The notes under the pieces: model-generated | The model's database searches: none | The model's input: the letters and a program-made list of their open reading frames with translations, nothing else | What the model was told of the DNA's origin: nothing | Program-made: the position numbers and the translations under genes | DNA from: Ornithodoros turicata | Taxonomy: Eukaryota > Arthropoda > Arachnida > Ixodida > Argasidae | Reading direction: 5' to 3' | DNA length: 64,000 nucleotides | Assembly: GCF_037126465.1 (NCBI RefSeq) | Contig: NW_026999346.1 | Coordinates: forward strand, 2,236,565 to 2,300,564 | Part shown: positions 30,940-42,824 of the stretch, piece after piece | Layout of the letters: the number at the start of each line of letters is the position of its first letter | Numbering within the stretch: position 1 is the stretch's first letter

Positions 30940-32106
30940 ACATACCTCGAAAACGGCTGAAATCCAGTAAACGAACCCGGGAATAGCTTCGGATTCGGAA
31001 CTAGCATCCCGGACAACCGCTATCTTCGACGTTCCGCAACCGACAGATTAAACCGCCGGCGACTCGTTCAAACGCTCTCACGTACATGCAGTACAATGTT
31101 GCACAGATTGCAAAAACAATAGCTTGCAGTAAGAGCTTCAGTATGAAGTCACAACTGCACCCCTATCATGAAGGAATTCCTGACAAACATTTGAAATCAC
31201 GCGAACTATTTTCAACGTGGACGAGGTGGCTCTCAGCGCGAAAAGTGTGTACCGACTTGCAAATTCAAAAGGAGAGGGTCACGTGGTGCTGGTCGAAAGA
31301 GAGGAGGGGGTAAACCAGAGAGGAGAGGCACGGATGGCACGGAGCGCACGGGGTTAGAGAGGAGTCATTGGTGTCATCTTTTTGTCGAAGTTCGGAAGCT
31401 CGCTCTTGAAGTTTGCTGGTTGTGGGCGGCTGATTTGAAAGGAACCCTTGACGTTGTAATTCCACCTGCAGTGAAGCTACGCTATTATATCATTGACGGT
31501 ATGGTCTTGTGGCCATCTTCAGATGTTGCTAATGCATCGAAAGCTGTGGGTCTGCTCGAGCAATATGCAGCAAATGTGTGTGTTTTGTCTTCTTTCTGCT
31601 ACCTTCTCTTCCTTCAAAAAACTGGATGGTTTCTGGAGCTATGTGGTATCCCCCCCACCCCACCCCACCCCACCCCTGGTGGGCATCTGCAGCTCAATTT
31701 CTTTTAAACTTATGCGTAATAGCGAAGACGTGACTTGAACGTGGGACGCTCTGACATGAGCGCTACTGTTTCCTTGTCTCTCATGAGTTCTTTGCGCTCA
31801 CTGTTTGTATTCGAAAAACGGGAGAGCACAAGAACGGCTGACAAGCTAATTATGTTGCGTTTTGCTTCAAATGGTCTCTTTCGTCTCTACTTCTCTTGCA
31901 TATACTTCGCGTTGTGTGAAAACTTGCTGTTTTGCGTGTGCACGCTACCTGAACCACAATGAGACTTCGATCCTTATTGGGAAGGGGCTCATTATTTCAT
32001 TCCCCACATCACCACTAGCAATGGGGCAGAGTATCGTCCCTGGCGATGAAACTCCACATTCATCACCTTTAAATGGAGTTGTTGTTACCTCAACCACTTA
32101 AAAGGT
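30940..32106. other. No gene recognised; contains a G-quadruplex-capable C-rich tract
   Basis: 31650-31676 is a run of CCCC-A repeats. On the minus strand it gives five or more G-tracts of three or more separated by single T, a strong quadruplex pattern. The rest is unremarkable. Confidence 0.5.
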
Positions 32107-32108
32107 AA

Positions 32109-35100
32109 CCCAGGCAACGCATGGTGCAATAGTAGAAGTCTAAAAGACGTCTAAATGTAGACTTTGGAAATGTCTATTAGACGTCTAACAAAGTAGCTCT
32201 ATTGCTTCGTATCCGTCCACTAGCCCAGCTAACCTTACGCTAAAATACGGCTATTAGCCAGGTAAGTATAGCACCGATTTAGACCTTTTTCAGACCAAAT
32301 GTTTAAAATGGGACAGCACTTATCTATCCACTGAGCCATCGTATAGACATGTATTAGCGATGATGTCTAAAATTACACGTAATTTATACCTAAATTTTGG
32401 CACTAGTGGCCCATGTATTGGTTCATCCAGGAATATGTCCCTCACGTGCACATGCAGGTATGTGTGGTTCATGCACAGTATGTCTATAGAATTCAAACAG
32501 GCACCATGGATGTTGGGACAAGATTTATTTCTATTAACATACAGGGTAAACATTGACTAGAGTTGCCAACATGCAGACAAGTTACCAGACATCGTGAGCA
32601 CTTCCCCCTTTGCACAATGACATACCAACAAATCGCAGTACTTGTATCGCTGTTAGCTGCAAGCAATGCCTCTGTTTTCGGGTCCATGCACTGAGATTGC
32701 TACAAAGGCATCAAGTACTTTACACACGTGTGCAGTGGTACACGACTGTGGGTAGCACGAAGGAACATTTCCAAGATACACTGAAAATAGAAACAATATA
32801 CATCATAAAACTGTAAACGCTTGTATGTAAAAATGTTGGATGCAGCTTGTTTACTGAAGAACTGAAATTTATGCATGTCTTTTATTCAGGCACTATGCAA
32901 GTGTCAAGTATTTCCCTATCCATACATGTCGGATCATATTTTGCTTGTGCAGAACCCATTTGACTCCCGACTGACAATTTGAAGACGAACCTTTTTCTGT
33001 ACACTTGCATAACACCATGGCAAAATTCGGGAATGGGCAACATCATGTAATCCCAGCACTCCTTCCATGGGGTAAGGTATAGTAGTTCATGCTTTATTTT
33101 TGCTGACTTTGACGCAGCATTGATCATGGGCTGAAGGACAAGAAACTGAAGCAGTTTGAAGACCTTCACCTACCTCGATGTAATGCAAGTTACGAATGTT
33201 TGAAGCAGTGCTAAGCATTCTGGAACTTTCTGAAGTCGACGTTACTAAAGAGACCGTGACGTGACACATCCTAGTCTGCAAGTCAAAATGCGCACACGCT
33301 AAAAAATAAATAGTGTTACGGAATCTGAAAAGTAATCATTCTGACAGCCTGCGCTTAAATGCCATCAATTACATAAATACCATGCAGTTCAGACATTCCA
33401 ACTGTAACTGACACAAGCGTCAGATTAGCGAGCACATAGAAATCCTGCGATATTGAACAGCAGCACAGTCAGATCTGAAAAGGTAACGGTTTTCGTTTAC
33501 CTGGAATGTGATTGTAGCTGCAGCTAAGCTGAAGTGCCAACAAATGGTTCATGGGACAGGCGTTGTATTCGTCACCTCCAGTCCATGAGTCTGCAAGCGC
33601 CTACAAAAACAATAAAGACATGAAACCAAGAGATAACCGCGCCAACATGATGTGTGCGGTTTTACACAGCCAGCTATCAAATGAAGGCACTGCTCAACGT
33701 ACGCACTGTTTTAAAACAAATGCAAAAATCTTAATTATGTTCCCCTGGCAAAGTGTTCACTGAACACGTATTTTACTGCAACACATACAGCACTGGACGT
33801 AATCGAACGACTGAATTTTACTACCACACATTTATTTCAGCCGCACATCTCCATTGTGATCGTAACTCATACGCAACCACATTCTGCAGACAAAGAAAAC
33901 TATATTCAGCTGCTCTGCTGCTGTGAACACAAGCAGGGACCAATATGAAAGCGAAGTACAAGAAGGAAAGAAAACTCACCCCTAAAACGTGAAGTCCTGA
34001 GAACAAAGGGACGTTGCCTCCCTGTATTCCCTGCTACAACATGGCTCGTTGTTACGCCATCGTTCATTGCATTGGCCAGGATGCAGGAACTGTCTCGTTG
34101 ACCCAAAGATTGCAAGACAAAATACTCGCGACCCCGAGCAAGAAATAAACTTAAACTTCTAAACACTTCTGTAGCGTGAGCTCTCAGCAACATACCGAAC
34201 GCGAGCGAACAAGTTTGAACACTGACCGTTGCACGGCACGGTTGCGCCAGGGGCGCGAAGCTGTAGTAGAAATCTATTGTAGCTGAAAACTCACCTGACC
34301 TCCGGAGCTGGACCAATGACTGAGGACTTGCCACACAATTTTTTTAATTTTTTGATTATGTCGGGAATGACGTAAATGACGTGTCATCCGTTTCTCTCTC
34401 ACTACTTTTCTCCTCTCTGCTCTGCTTCCAGTCTTCTTTTCTTGTTCCTTTTTTTTTTCTTCCATTCACTGTTTCTTTTTTTTTTTTTTGCGTTTGTCTG
34501 AATGCAGTGGCAGTTACAGGAATACGACGGAGCCTCGGTTGTTGTTGTCACATGAAGTATTTTATTGTGCGACATACGGTTATGCTAGCAAGACGTACGC
34601 AGCACGACTGCGGTAACGAAAACAACATGACATTAATGTTGCTCTGGAATTTGCTTGAAGAAGCCTGATAATGTCGGACTGCCTGTGGCAAGGACTGCTA
34701 CTGGGGACTGGAGCTCAGTGGCTGAAAGATGAAAATTAGTATCAGATATACAGCTACGCATGCGAAAGTTGCAATGTAAATAGAAAGAATAAAGGTGCTA
34801 TTGAACGAGAAAAATAAGAACGGTGGTAGGGTTGTGAGAAGCTCGCAGCCATGGGGTGTGGTGAGCGACCTTCATACAAAAAATACCTTTTATTGCGCTA
34901 CTTCACAATGATATATTCAGGCCGAATAGCCTGACAAACTTGGCTTTGGCGCTACGTACAGAACAGCTACTAAGTTAACGTCGGACGAAACTTGTCGAGC
35001 GAAATCACCAAGAATCACACTTACAGTAGCGTCATACCTTTATACAGTACGATGTGAGCGGGTATTTAATCATAACATTTAGATGATAATGTTTCACGAA

Positions 35101-36256
35101 AAGAAATATAGTCTACCATTGTATCTGGAAAGCCGTATGTCTCGGTCACAGCGTATTCCGGTCCCGATTTACGGTAACTGCTAAGCAACTTATTCACAAT
35201 ACACGAAGAAAATGTGGTATTGTAAGGCAACAAGCAATGACAAATGACTTACCTGTTGACAGTCGTTGACCGTGTATCGGGTACGAGACGTTCGGACTCT
35301 CGAATAGTTTCTATACCAAGAAGCAGAGCAGAAATGTTGCGCAGGCATCTTCCCTAGCAGCTGTGACTGTTCGAGGACACTCACATGATACAGCTTGCGA
35401 TTTTAAACAGGAAAATCAGAACTCATAGTCCAACCCAACCGCTACACAACACGAGCCGTCCAAAACGGACGCCGGTTCCAGCCGCCGCGCTGTCGCCTGT
35501 TTGAGCGCTCGCGAACAAATTTGAAAACGGCCAATCATCGCTCAGAAAACGAATTCATCCTCATGGGAACCAATCAGTAATCACTAGCCACCGGATGTCT
35601 CCATGACGTTCAATTTATGACGTTTTCTGACGTCCGATGACGTGAAACGCATGAAGCGCCTCACTTTATCCCGCAAAGCAACTGGCGAGTTTCGGGCCCT
35701 TGGTTGCTGGCTGCGCCCTCTGCCGACGCAGTTTCCAAACTGGCGCGCAGAGAGCTTCGCACCTACTTTCGTCTCACTGCAGCACTCTCGCGCAGTCGTA
35801 TTTTCTTTTGCCTGCTTGTAATGATCTTCCATTCATTCAGACTAGGTTTTTCATGGGGTCGGTGCAAATAAAAAATTGAATTTGATCACGCTGAACCTCA
35901 CTGCTGCAAGGCATACGGTTTGTAGTCGCTCTGTCGTGACAGCAGCAAAAACTAACCACTTTGATAATTTTTCGCAGAGCACAAGGCAACGCCATGTTAT
36001 AGCTCCTGTGAAAATAGTTGCATACATTTGTGATGCAAGTCTAAATGTGACCAACATATGACACGCTTTTAGACATTCTAACAGTAGACGTTTACAGCGA
36101 AATATCTCCGTCATGTCTCGTAGACCACCCCTTTTACACGTCTAAATAATGGATAGCGTTATGGACAGCTTATACACATCTAAATTTATCGGTATCCCTA
36201 AAGTATTCAGTTATCCCATTTTTAGACGTATACTAGCGCACCATGTGTTACCTGGG
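32109..36256. mobile_element. 4.1-kb inverted-repeat element B, same family as element A, opposite orientation
   Basis: Left end CCCAGGCAACGCATGGTGC; right end, reversed, CCCAGGTAACACATGGTGC. AA flanks both ends (32107-32108, 36257-36258). TTAGACGTCTAA-type words fill both termini. Blocks at 32160-32700, 33475-34740 and 34740-35050 match element A in reverse. A 35.1-36.05-kb interval is specific to this copy. No transposase is visible. Confidence 0.85.
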
Positions 36257-36329
36257 AATGTTTCTTCCACTACATTATGGGTCGCATTTCAGAGTTCGAT
36301 GATGGAACTGGTCTATCTGAGGTCCCAAG

Positions 36330-36367
36330 CGGGGGATGGGGGTGCGGGAGGGGGGGGGGGGAGAGGG
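36330..36367 (+). repeat. G-rich tract with quadruplex potential
   Basis: GGGGGATGGGGGTGCGGGAG followed by a run of about twelve G and GAGAGGG. It has at least four G-tracts with short loops. Confidence 0.7.
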
Positions 36368-36682
36368 TTGCAGAGAAATCGAGCTCATGCACTTCTCTGG
36401 ACGAACTTGTCTGCTAACTCCATCACCCGTGGCATCAGTGCAGTAGCTAGAAGACAGAAATAACCCGACAGAGTAGAACAATTTTAACGTTAATTCCAAA
36501 TAAGAAATAGTACCCGCATACGAAAGTATCTGAAAGTTGTCCTCGGGCTCTGGAACAATCCACCATCCTAACGCTTTGCGGCAGACTCTCTGAAACTATT
36601 CCTGACAGATCCAGGGGGGATATGTTTATTAAGAAAAAAAGAAAGGAAAGGTTAGCCAGGCAAAGAGCCGGCTTGCTATTCC

Positions 36683-37071
36683 GAAAAAAAAAAAGGGGGA
36701 AGGGGCAAACGAAAAAGAAAAAGGGGGATCGAAACAGAGGAAAGAAAGAAAAACAAAAAGCAACAGAAAGAAAGGAAAGGGAAAGAAAACAAGAAACAGA
36801 ACGAAAGGGAAGGAAAAGAAACAAAAAGAAAGGAAAGGGAAAGAAAACAAGAAACAAAAAGAAAGGAAAGGAAAAGAAACAAAAAGAAAGGAAAGGGAAA
36901 GAAAACAAGAAACAAAAAGAAAGGAAAGGAAAAGAAAAGAGAAACGAAAGGAAAGAAAGGAGGAAACACAAAGAAAGAAAAGAGAAACACAAAGAAAGAA
37001 AAGAGAAACACAAAGAAAGAAAAGAGAAACACAAAGAAAGAAAAGAGAAACACAAAGAAAGAAGAGAATAA
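36683..37071. repeat. ~390-bp polypurine tract with a 21-bp tandem repeat, LINE 3' region
   Basis: Almost only A and G on the plus strand. The end (36962-37066) consists of about five copies of a 21-bp unit containing GAAAGAAAAGAGAAACAC. Long lysine-rich (plus) or phenylalanine/leucine-rich (minus) frames across it are composition artefacts. Confidence 0.9.
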
Positions 37072-37085
37072 ACACTAGCACAACG

Positions 37086-39352
37086 TTACAGGCAGTTCAC
37101 GAGTCCTGAGACTCGGAGAAAACCGAGGAGAGCGGCAGTGACAGCCCACTGGTTGGGGTGCAAGACGGGGCCAAGAAGAGCGGCCAACGAAAAGTCGTTA
37201 CAACCAATCTGGAGCAGACGGCAACGGAGGGTGTCCCTATGTTGAAGGTGCTGCTGGCAATACAGGAGTTGGTGTGGGATGTCCGCTTCCACTCCACAGA
37301 CATTACAGTTTGGTGAATTTAGCCGACCCATCTTGAAGAGAAGTGAGGGTGTACGGGCAACATTGAGACGTAGGCGGTGGAGAAGGGATTCTTCTTTACG
37401 GCTGCGGTGGCAAGTGATGACGAACTCCATCAATGGGTCGATAGACCGTAGGAATGAATTGTAAGTCGTTGTTTCGGCACGGAACTGCTGAGCACATGTG
37501 GCACACCGACGGCGTATGTATAGACGGCATGTTGAGGCTGTAAGCGGCAGAGGTGCCAGGGCCGAAGTGTCATCAGACCCAGCGCGTCTCGCTACTGCGT
37601 CTGCTCGGGTATTTCCATAGACGCCTACGTGGCCAGGGACCCATTGAAACGTGATGTTGTAACCAGCGGCGAAGAGTTCATTGAATTTTTGAAGCGTCAT
37701 GGTATGCAAATCGCTTATTATGCTGGGGCGAGATGACGACAACATATCTAGTGATGCCTTGCTGTCTGTAAGAATGACCCACGTTCCGTGCCCGGATTCT
37801 GTAATATGCTCCAGTGCTGCCAGGATACCAAACAGTTCGGCTTCTGTCGAGGACACTGTATAGGGGAGTTTGAAACCGTGGCCCAGGTCTTCATCCGGAA
37901 TGTAGAAAGCCGCGCTCGAACTACCTTCGGTTACCGAGCCATCTGTGTATATATGGCGACTTAGTCGATGTGTTGAGGCGAGGTGCTCCAGTGTGAGCTG
38001 GTGGGCCACGACTGTGGGGACGTCTTTCTTGCGTTGGAGTCCAGGGATGTAGTGAATACAGGGTCTTTCAAGAGTCCAAATCGCCGGTGCAAAGGATGGT
38101 GTAGACGCGGGAGATGGAATGCTCCCTTTCAGGCGGGCAATGGCACTGCCGAAAGCAGACGCCGGGCAGTCCTCATCAATGCGACAAAGAGAGTGGAGCG
38201 GGTGCCGTGTAATGTAGCGTGTATAAGCGCGGAGGGTATCACCATCCCGCAGTATGTGAACCGGCTGCTCTCGCGCCTCTGCCAAGACAGAATACGTCTC
38301 CGTTGTCCTGGGGACTCCCAAACAGACACGGAGACTACGGGCCTGGATGTTGAGCAGTTCCTGTTCTTGGGTTCGACTTAGACCATGCAGGATGGGTAAG
38401 CTGTACCGCAATGTCCCCAACACCAGGGCCTGATGGACACGATAGAGGTCAGAACATGACGGGCCCCAGGATGCACCAGCAATACGCCTGAGTACATTTA
38501 CCAAACCATTTGCCTTGGTAGCAAGCAGCTTCACATGCTGGGACCACGTCAGGCCACGGTCAATTGTAATCCCCAGGTATCGGCAGGTCGTGACAAAGGT
38601 CAGGGGTGAGCCATCAATGAAAAGCGGGTACCTATGAAATGATCTTCGTGAGAATGCCATGGCTACTGTCTTGCTAGGCGAGACAACCAAGCCGCGGTGC
38701 AAAAGGTATCTTGAAATGATGTCTAATGAACCTTGTAGTCGGCGTTGGATCGTATCACGCCGAACGGCGGAAGTCCAGATACATACGTCGTCAGCATATA
38801 TTGTAATGTGAGTGTGATTATGAAGCTGCGCAGGAAGAGAAGCCATAATGATATTGAATAATAAGGGGCTGAGGACGCTCCCTTGTGGGACACCACGGTG
38901 CACGCGGAACGTCGCAGTGTCCCCGTCAGCGGTGCGCACAAACAGGGAGCGGTCAGCCAAGAAGTCTTTAATCCATGACCAGGCGCAGCCCCCGACTTCA
39001 GCTTCTGAAAGGGTCGCCATGATTGCGCTATGGAGGACACTGTCGTACGCTTTCTTGACGTCAAGGAAGACAGCGGCTGTCAATAAACCTTCGGCCCTTG
39101 CCTGTTGTGTCCTACTGGTTAGAGTTATGACGCTGTCTATTGCTGACCGTCCTGGGCGAAAACCCGCCATCTCCTCGGGGAAAAAACCCGTGCTCTCAAG
39201 GTACCAGCTCAGGCGATTGAATATTATACGTTCCAAGGTCTTCCCCACACAGCTTGTAAGAGCTATTGGGCGGAAAGAATCGATGTGATGCGGTGATTGA
39301 CCTGGTTTCAGTAGAGGGACCACCATCGCGGTCTTCCAGGCTGGGTCTCTAG
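37086..39352 (-). CDS. LINE polyprotein: reverse transcriptase C-terminal portion and RNase H
   Basis: About 755 uninterrupted codons. From the N-terminus: FRPIALTSCVGKTLERI, GFRPGRSAIDSV and AAVFLDVKKAYDSV (first RT aspartate), RGVPQGSVLSPLLFNI, ITIYADDVCIW (the YADD catalytic pair), and KTVAMAF with CRYLGITIDRGLTW. A linker with LRVCLGVPRTTETYSVLAEA follows. RNase H begins HIYTDGSVTEGSSSAAFYI (catalytic D), then SSTEAELFGILAAL (E), VILTDSKASLD (D) and FQWVPGHVGVYGNTRADAVA (final D). A cysteine-rich tail CNVCGVEADIPHQLLYC closes it. The RT-RNase H order with this tail fits the I/R1/LOA supergroup. The endonuclease and N-terminal RT are missing, so it is inactive, although the remaining frame is intact and hence fairly young. 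Confidence 0.93.
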
Positions 39353-39359
39353 GCTTTGA

Positions 39360-39860
39360 CTACGTCTCAACGTTGACTGTCACTCTTTGACTGTGACTAC
39401 TCCAGTGCCCCAGTCACCACGTATTTCAGTGTGTACCGCCTACATCCCACGGCCAGTGTGCGAAATTACGGGCCCCGGGGATGGGTCATGCCCGGGTCCC
39501 CTCCCCACAATACAGTCGTGATAACACAGTTCAGTTTTTCTTCTTTGTATGATTACGACAGCTCTTGGATACTGCGGGCCCCTGAAGTGGCCCTTGCCAC
39601 TGGGCGCCATCCCCGGCTGCCCCACCTTCTCGCCGGCCCTGCCTGCATCCTCATGCAAACGCTGCTAACGAATGCAGAGCAGCAGTCCCTCGTAGCTCTC
39701 ACCAACCTGTCAACCTTTCCGCGTATTTTACCTATGCAAATCCCCTCCCCACCCCACCATGCACACGTAAAAAAAGACAATAAAATAATCACAAAATTGA
39801 GAGCCTTTAAGTGTGGTCTACAATTCATACGAGCTGCTATACGACGCGAATGGGAGATTT
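39360..39860. other. No gene recognised
   Basis: GC-richer sequence upstream of the truncated LINE. Frames overlap on both strands with no conserved motif. Confidence 0.35.
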
Positions 39861-40128
39861 TTAGCCATTAACGTCTTGGGGGTGTCTCGTGGACCATTTT
39901 TAGTACATGTCTAAACAACATCTAAAAGTGTAGAGGTCTAGTAGACTTCCAAATTGAGATATCTACTAAATGTATAACCCGGTACAGGTCTAGTAGACAT
40001 ATATATGCAGACATTCACTATACATCTAACCCCATAGAGGTCTAGTAGACGTCTACTTTTAGGCATAGCCCTAAAGTCTCAACTTATCCCTGGGTTAGAC
40101 GTCTATTACCCACCATTTGCTGCATGGG
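39860..40128. mobile_element. Terminal fragment of the A/B element family
   Basis: Contains TGTCTCGTGGACCATTTTTA, repeated GGTCTAGTAGAC and AGACGTCTA words, and ends TTAGACGTCTATTACCCACC, then ATTTGCTGCATGGGTA. This follows the right ends of elements A and B at lower identity. No matching opposite end is visible nearby, so it is a decayed or truncated copy. Confidence 0.55.
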
Positions 40129-40129
40129 T

Positions 40130-42040
40130 ACATATCTTTTCACGAGTTGTAACAGGCTTCACTGGAGCTCTAGATGCCTCGATACTGAAGAGCAGTTCAA
40201 AAGCCTATCGCAGTTCGCACACCCAGTATGTAAATGTGTACAGTTTTCGACAGCTGGGCCAGGTGTGTCGTTGCCGATGGCAGTGGGAGCACTAAAAAGT
40301 AAAATAAAAACAATTAATTGATGATACGTAACTCTGAACGAAAATCACTGCTTTGAGTAGGCAATCGATGTGGATTTCGTATTTGAACACCAAAGTACAC
40401 TTGTCACAAACATCCGTAGATCACAGTGAATGAACGGCTGCGACATGCATGAGGGGCAACTATAGCATAACCGCACATCTTATTTAATTAGCGGCATATC
40501 CGAAACGCACAAGTTCCGGCAACGCACTGCACTATGAAACGCCTCTAACGTACAGAGTGACTCTTAAATGTTGTACGGATACACTACACACGATAAACCA
40601 GCATCACTTCCTCCGGTAACATGTAACCAAACTTGTCTTACCGTTGACCTGCGGGACATCGGAAGAAGTGCGACTTCCTCACAATTTCTGCGTCCTTTGG
40701 AGGTGCAGGGATTCCCTGCCATGTTCGTCTTTCCGCTGTTGTGAGGACCAGCTGGATGCGTCATTCCGTTTTCACACTAGCGGTTCGCCACAATCTAAAA
40801 CTGAAGCACTCAAGACCCTCAAAACTGCCTGCTAGCGTCTGCGAGCACAACGGTTGTAGTCCCAGAGAACACGCGTGGCCGGACAGACATGATGTCCCAT
40901 GTCTCCTCCGTCATTTTCCTTTCTCCTCCGTTCGACCGACCGTTCGGATCCTCGCGGTTCAATCAAATTGCCCAATCAGCGCGAAGAAAGATTGACGCCA
41001 GTTCTGGGAGGCCAATGAGCATCCAAATATTTATACATATATCACGCAGCCAATTAGGGATACTTAGATCAGCTGCGCCGGTGGCGACTACAGGGGTGGC
41101 ATCCAATGTATTGCTCCGTAGACGAAAGCGTGCTGGGCGAACGCAATGCATCCTAGACAGGTTCTGCTCGCACGTCACAGGTAACGTCGAGCCACACGTG
41201 ACCTGAAAGATGGCGGTACCCGTGATCGGCGGCGAAACCTTTTGTAAACAATGCGGTTGTTGTTTCTGCGCAACGTTTTGGATGCCTTTGGATGCCTTTG
41301 GATGCCTGGATCTCGGTAATTATATAATTTCGAATAAAAATATTTTTATCCGATAATGTCGCAGTAAAACGCGGAGTTTTGCACATAAGGCCTCCCTGGT
41401 ACTGTTGACGACTTCCAAAGATGTGATTACGACCGCGCGTTATGACTCACCAAGCCGATGCGATGCACTTAAACTGAGGAGAAATGGGGTTCCATGTTGC
41501 GGAAGAAGCACTGCATAGTTTACGCTGACAAACTACATTCGTCTGTTGGCGTTATGACGACGGAAATATGTCGGTAAGCGGCAAAACGACATGTAAACAA
41601 AGTCGCATGACCTCGAAATGACGTATTCTATGACGGGCGACCAGGACAAGATGGCAGTTTTGCCAAAAGCACCCGCTTCACGGTAGTTACAACAATGGCG
41701 GGTTTGTGTGACCCCTGTGGTAGCGACGATATTTTGAAAGCAGTGCGTTTTGCTCTAGAATCGGTGGCTGCCAACATTTCGTGAGAGTCTGATTAATCCG
41801 TTGATGGTTTCCGAGAACGCTTCCACGTATACATGCACTGAATCTTGTACGGAATGCAGAAACAATAGCTTACAGTAAGAGGTGTAATATCAAGGTACCA
41901 CAGCACGCGTACTTTTGAGGATGTTCACAAACGTTTGAAATGACGCGAACAATTTTGAACTCTCACGGGCCACTATGTGGTGCGGCACGGAAATGTATTA
42001 CAACGCCCCTCTTGGCGACATCGCGGCCGACGGGCTCGTC
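40130..42040. other. Intergenic or promoter-like sequence, no firm gene
   Basis: Mixed sequence with several ATGGCGG starts (41212, 41695) following CG-rich stretches, as at tick or insect promoters. GGATGCCTTTGGATGCCTTT is a short tandem at ~41280-41305. See the candidate exon at 41695. Confidence 0.3.
41695..41784 (+). CDS. Candidate short first exon or 29-codon ORF
   Basis: ATG in ACAATGG context opens MAGLCDPCGSDDILKAVRFA, followed by LESVAANIS and a stop at 41782-41784. The stop overlaps TTCGTGAGAG, a donor-like sequence at 41781, so the frame may really be a first coding exon ending before GTGAGA. No family is recognised. Confidence 0.2.
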   Translation: MAGLCDPCGSDDILKAVRFALESVAANIS

Positions 42041-42049
42041 TCCTCAGTT

Positions 42050-42780
42050 GATTTGTAAGGAATAAATTTCAATTTCAAATTTTCAAATTTAACTTGCAAT
42101 ATTTTCCATACGATTCGTATTCTAGAATTTCATTCGTTTGAATTGGACGCGTTCTGGAATTAGTTCATTCTTTACACGAACGTTCGGCGTTCTTCCTAAT
42201 CATATTATTACTTCATTTGAAAATAATGATGTACCGTTGGTCACCATTGCGCTCGTTCCTTCAGCAACTGATTTCTCACTTACTGTAGTGCCGGCAATGC
42301 AACCTGTTGGATCCCATTAAATCAATTGGAAAGCAATTTCTCATTGATACACATTAGGCAAATTTCTCATTCATTTTATTGGCGCAGTCTGTAATACATA
42401 ACATGTCGGATCTCATTAAATGTGGTGGACACGGCAAAATGCTTGGTACAACGCTTAACCCGCTGTTGTTTGTTATCCCGCAGCTGTGCCTGTTTATCAG
42501 CGATCGCCTTCACGTTTGCTCTGCTGCCTTTGATGCTTCAACTCGTTTCGCTTCGCCTATCGGCGCTGATACCGGCATCGGTACACGTGCTTTTGCCGCC
42601 TTCGTCTACGAAACATTCTGGAGGTACAGCGGCACACATTGGGAACCAGGCTACCAGAAATAAGAAAAAGCGGCTGTTCCGCGGGGCACGTAGCAGTAAC
42701 GATTCCGATCTGTGAGCTAGATATCACCACAACGCGAATGGGTTTAAACAGTCTGCTAAAACTATAGGTACTTCAATACA
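42050..42780. repeat. AT-rich degenerate repeat region around TTTCATT/CAATTGG words
   Basis: Words such as AATTTCATTCGTTTGAATTG, CAATTTCTCATTGATAC and CATTTCTCATT recur here and again at 44480-44580, beyond the LINE. The CR1-like LINE therefore seems to have inserted into this repeat. No gene. Confidence 0.4.
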
Positions 42781-42824
42781 ACATTGCCATCACTTCTTCG
42801 TACTAACCCTAAGCTATTTTGGAA

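Larger units (their letters stand above)
36620..39352 (-). mobile_element. I-group LINE (RT plus RNase H), 5'-truncated
   Basis: The minus-strand body starts abruptly within the reverse transcriptase at ~39352. It carries one long ORF and ends with a polypyrimidine-rich 3' region, a conserved AATAGCAAGCCGGCTC block (~36680) and AATAAACATA at ~36620. The 3' block is shared with remnants at ~49527 and ~62470, so this is a dispersed family. The 5' truncation is typical of target-primed reverse transcription. No clear target duplication was found. Confidence 0.88.

Noticed and set aside
31735..31800. tRNA-like segment with a CGCTC/GAGCG stem and GTTCAAGTC
   Set aside because: No convincing D arm or acceptor stem could be built.
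36622..37071. Long lysine/glutamate-rich plus-strand frame and phenylalanine/leucine-rich minus frames
   Set aside because: They arise from an almost pure purine tract in a LINE 3' region with a 21-bp tandem repeat; composition, not coding.
39431..39871. 146-codon plus ORF upstream of the LINE
   Set aside because: Overlapped by equally long frames on the other strand, with no motif, start context or splice signal of note.
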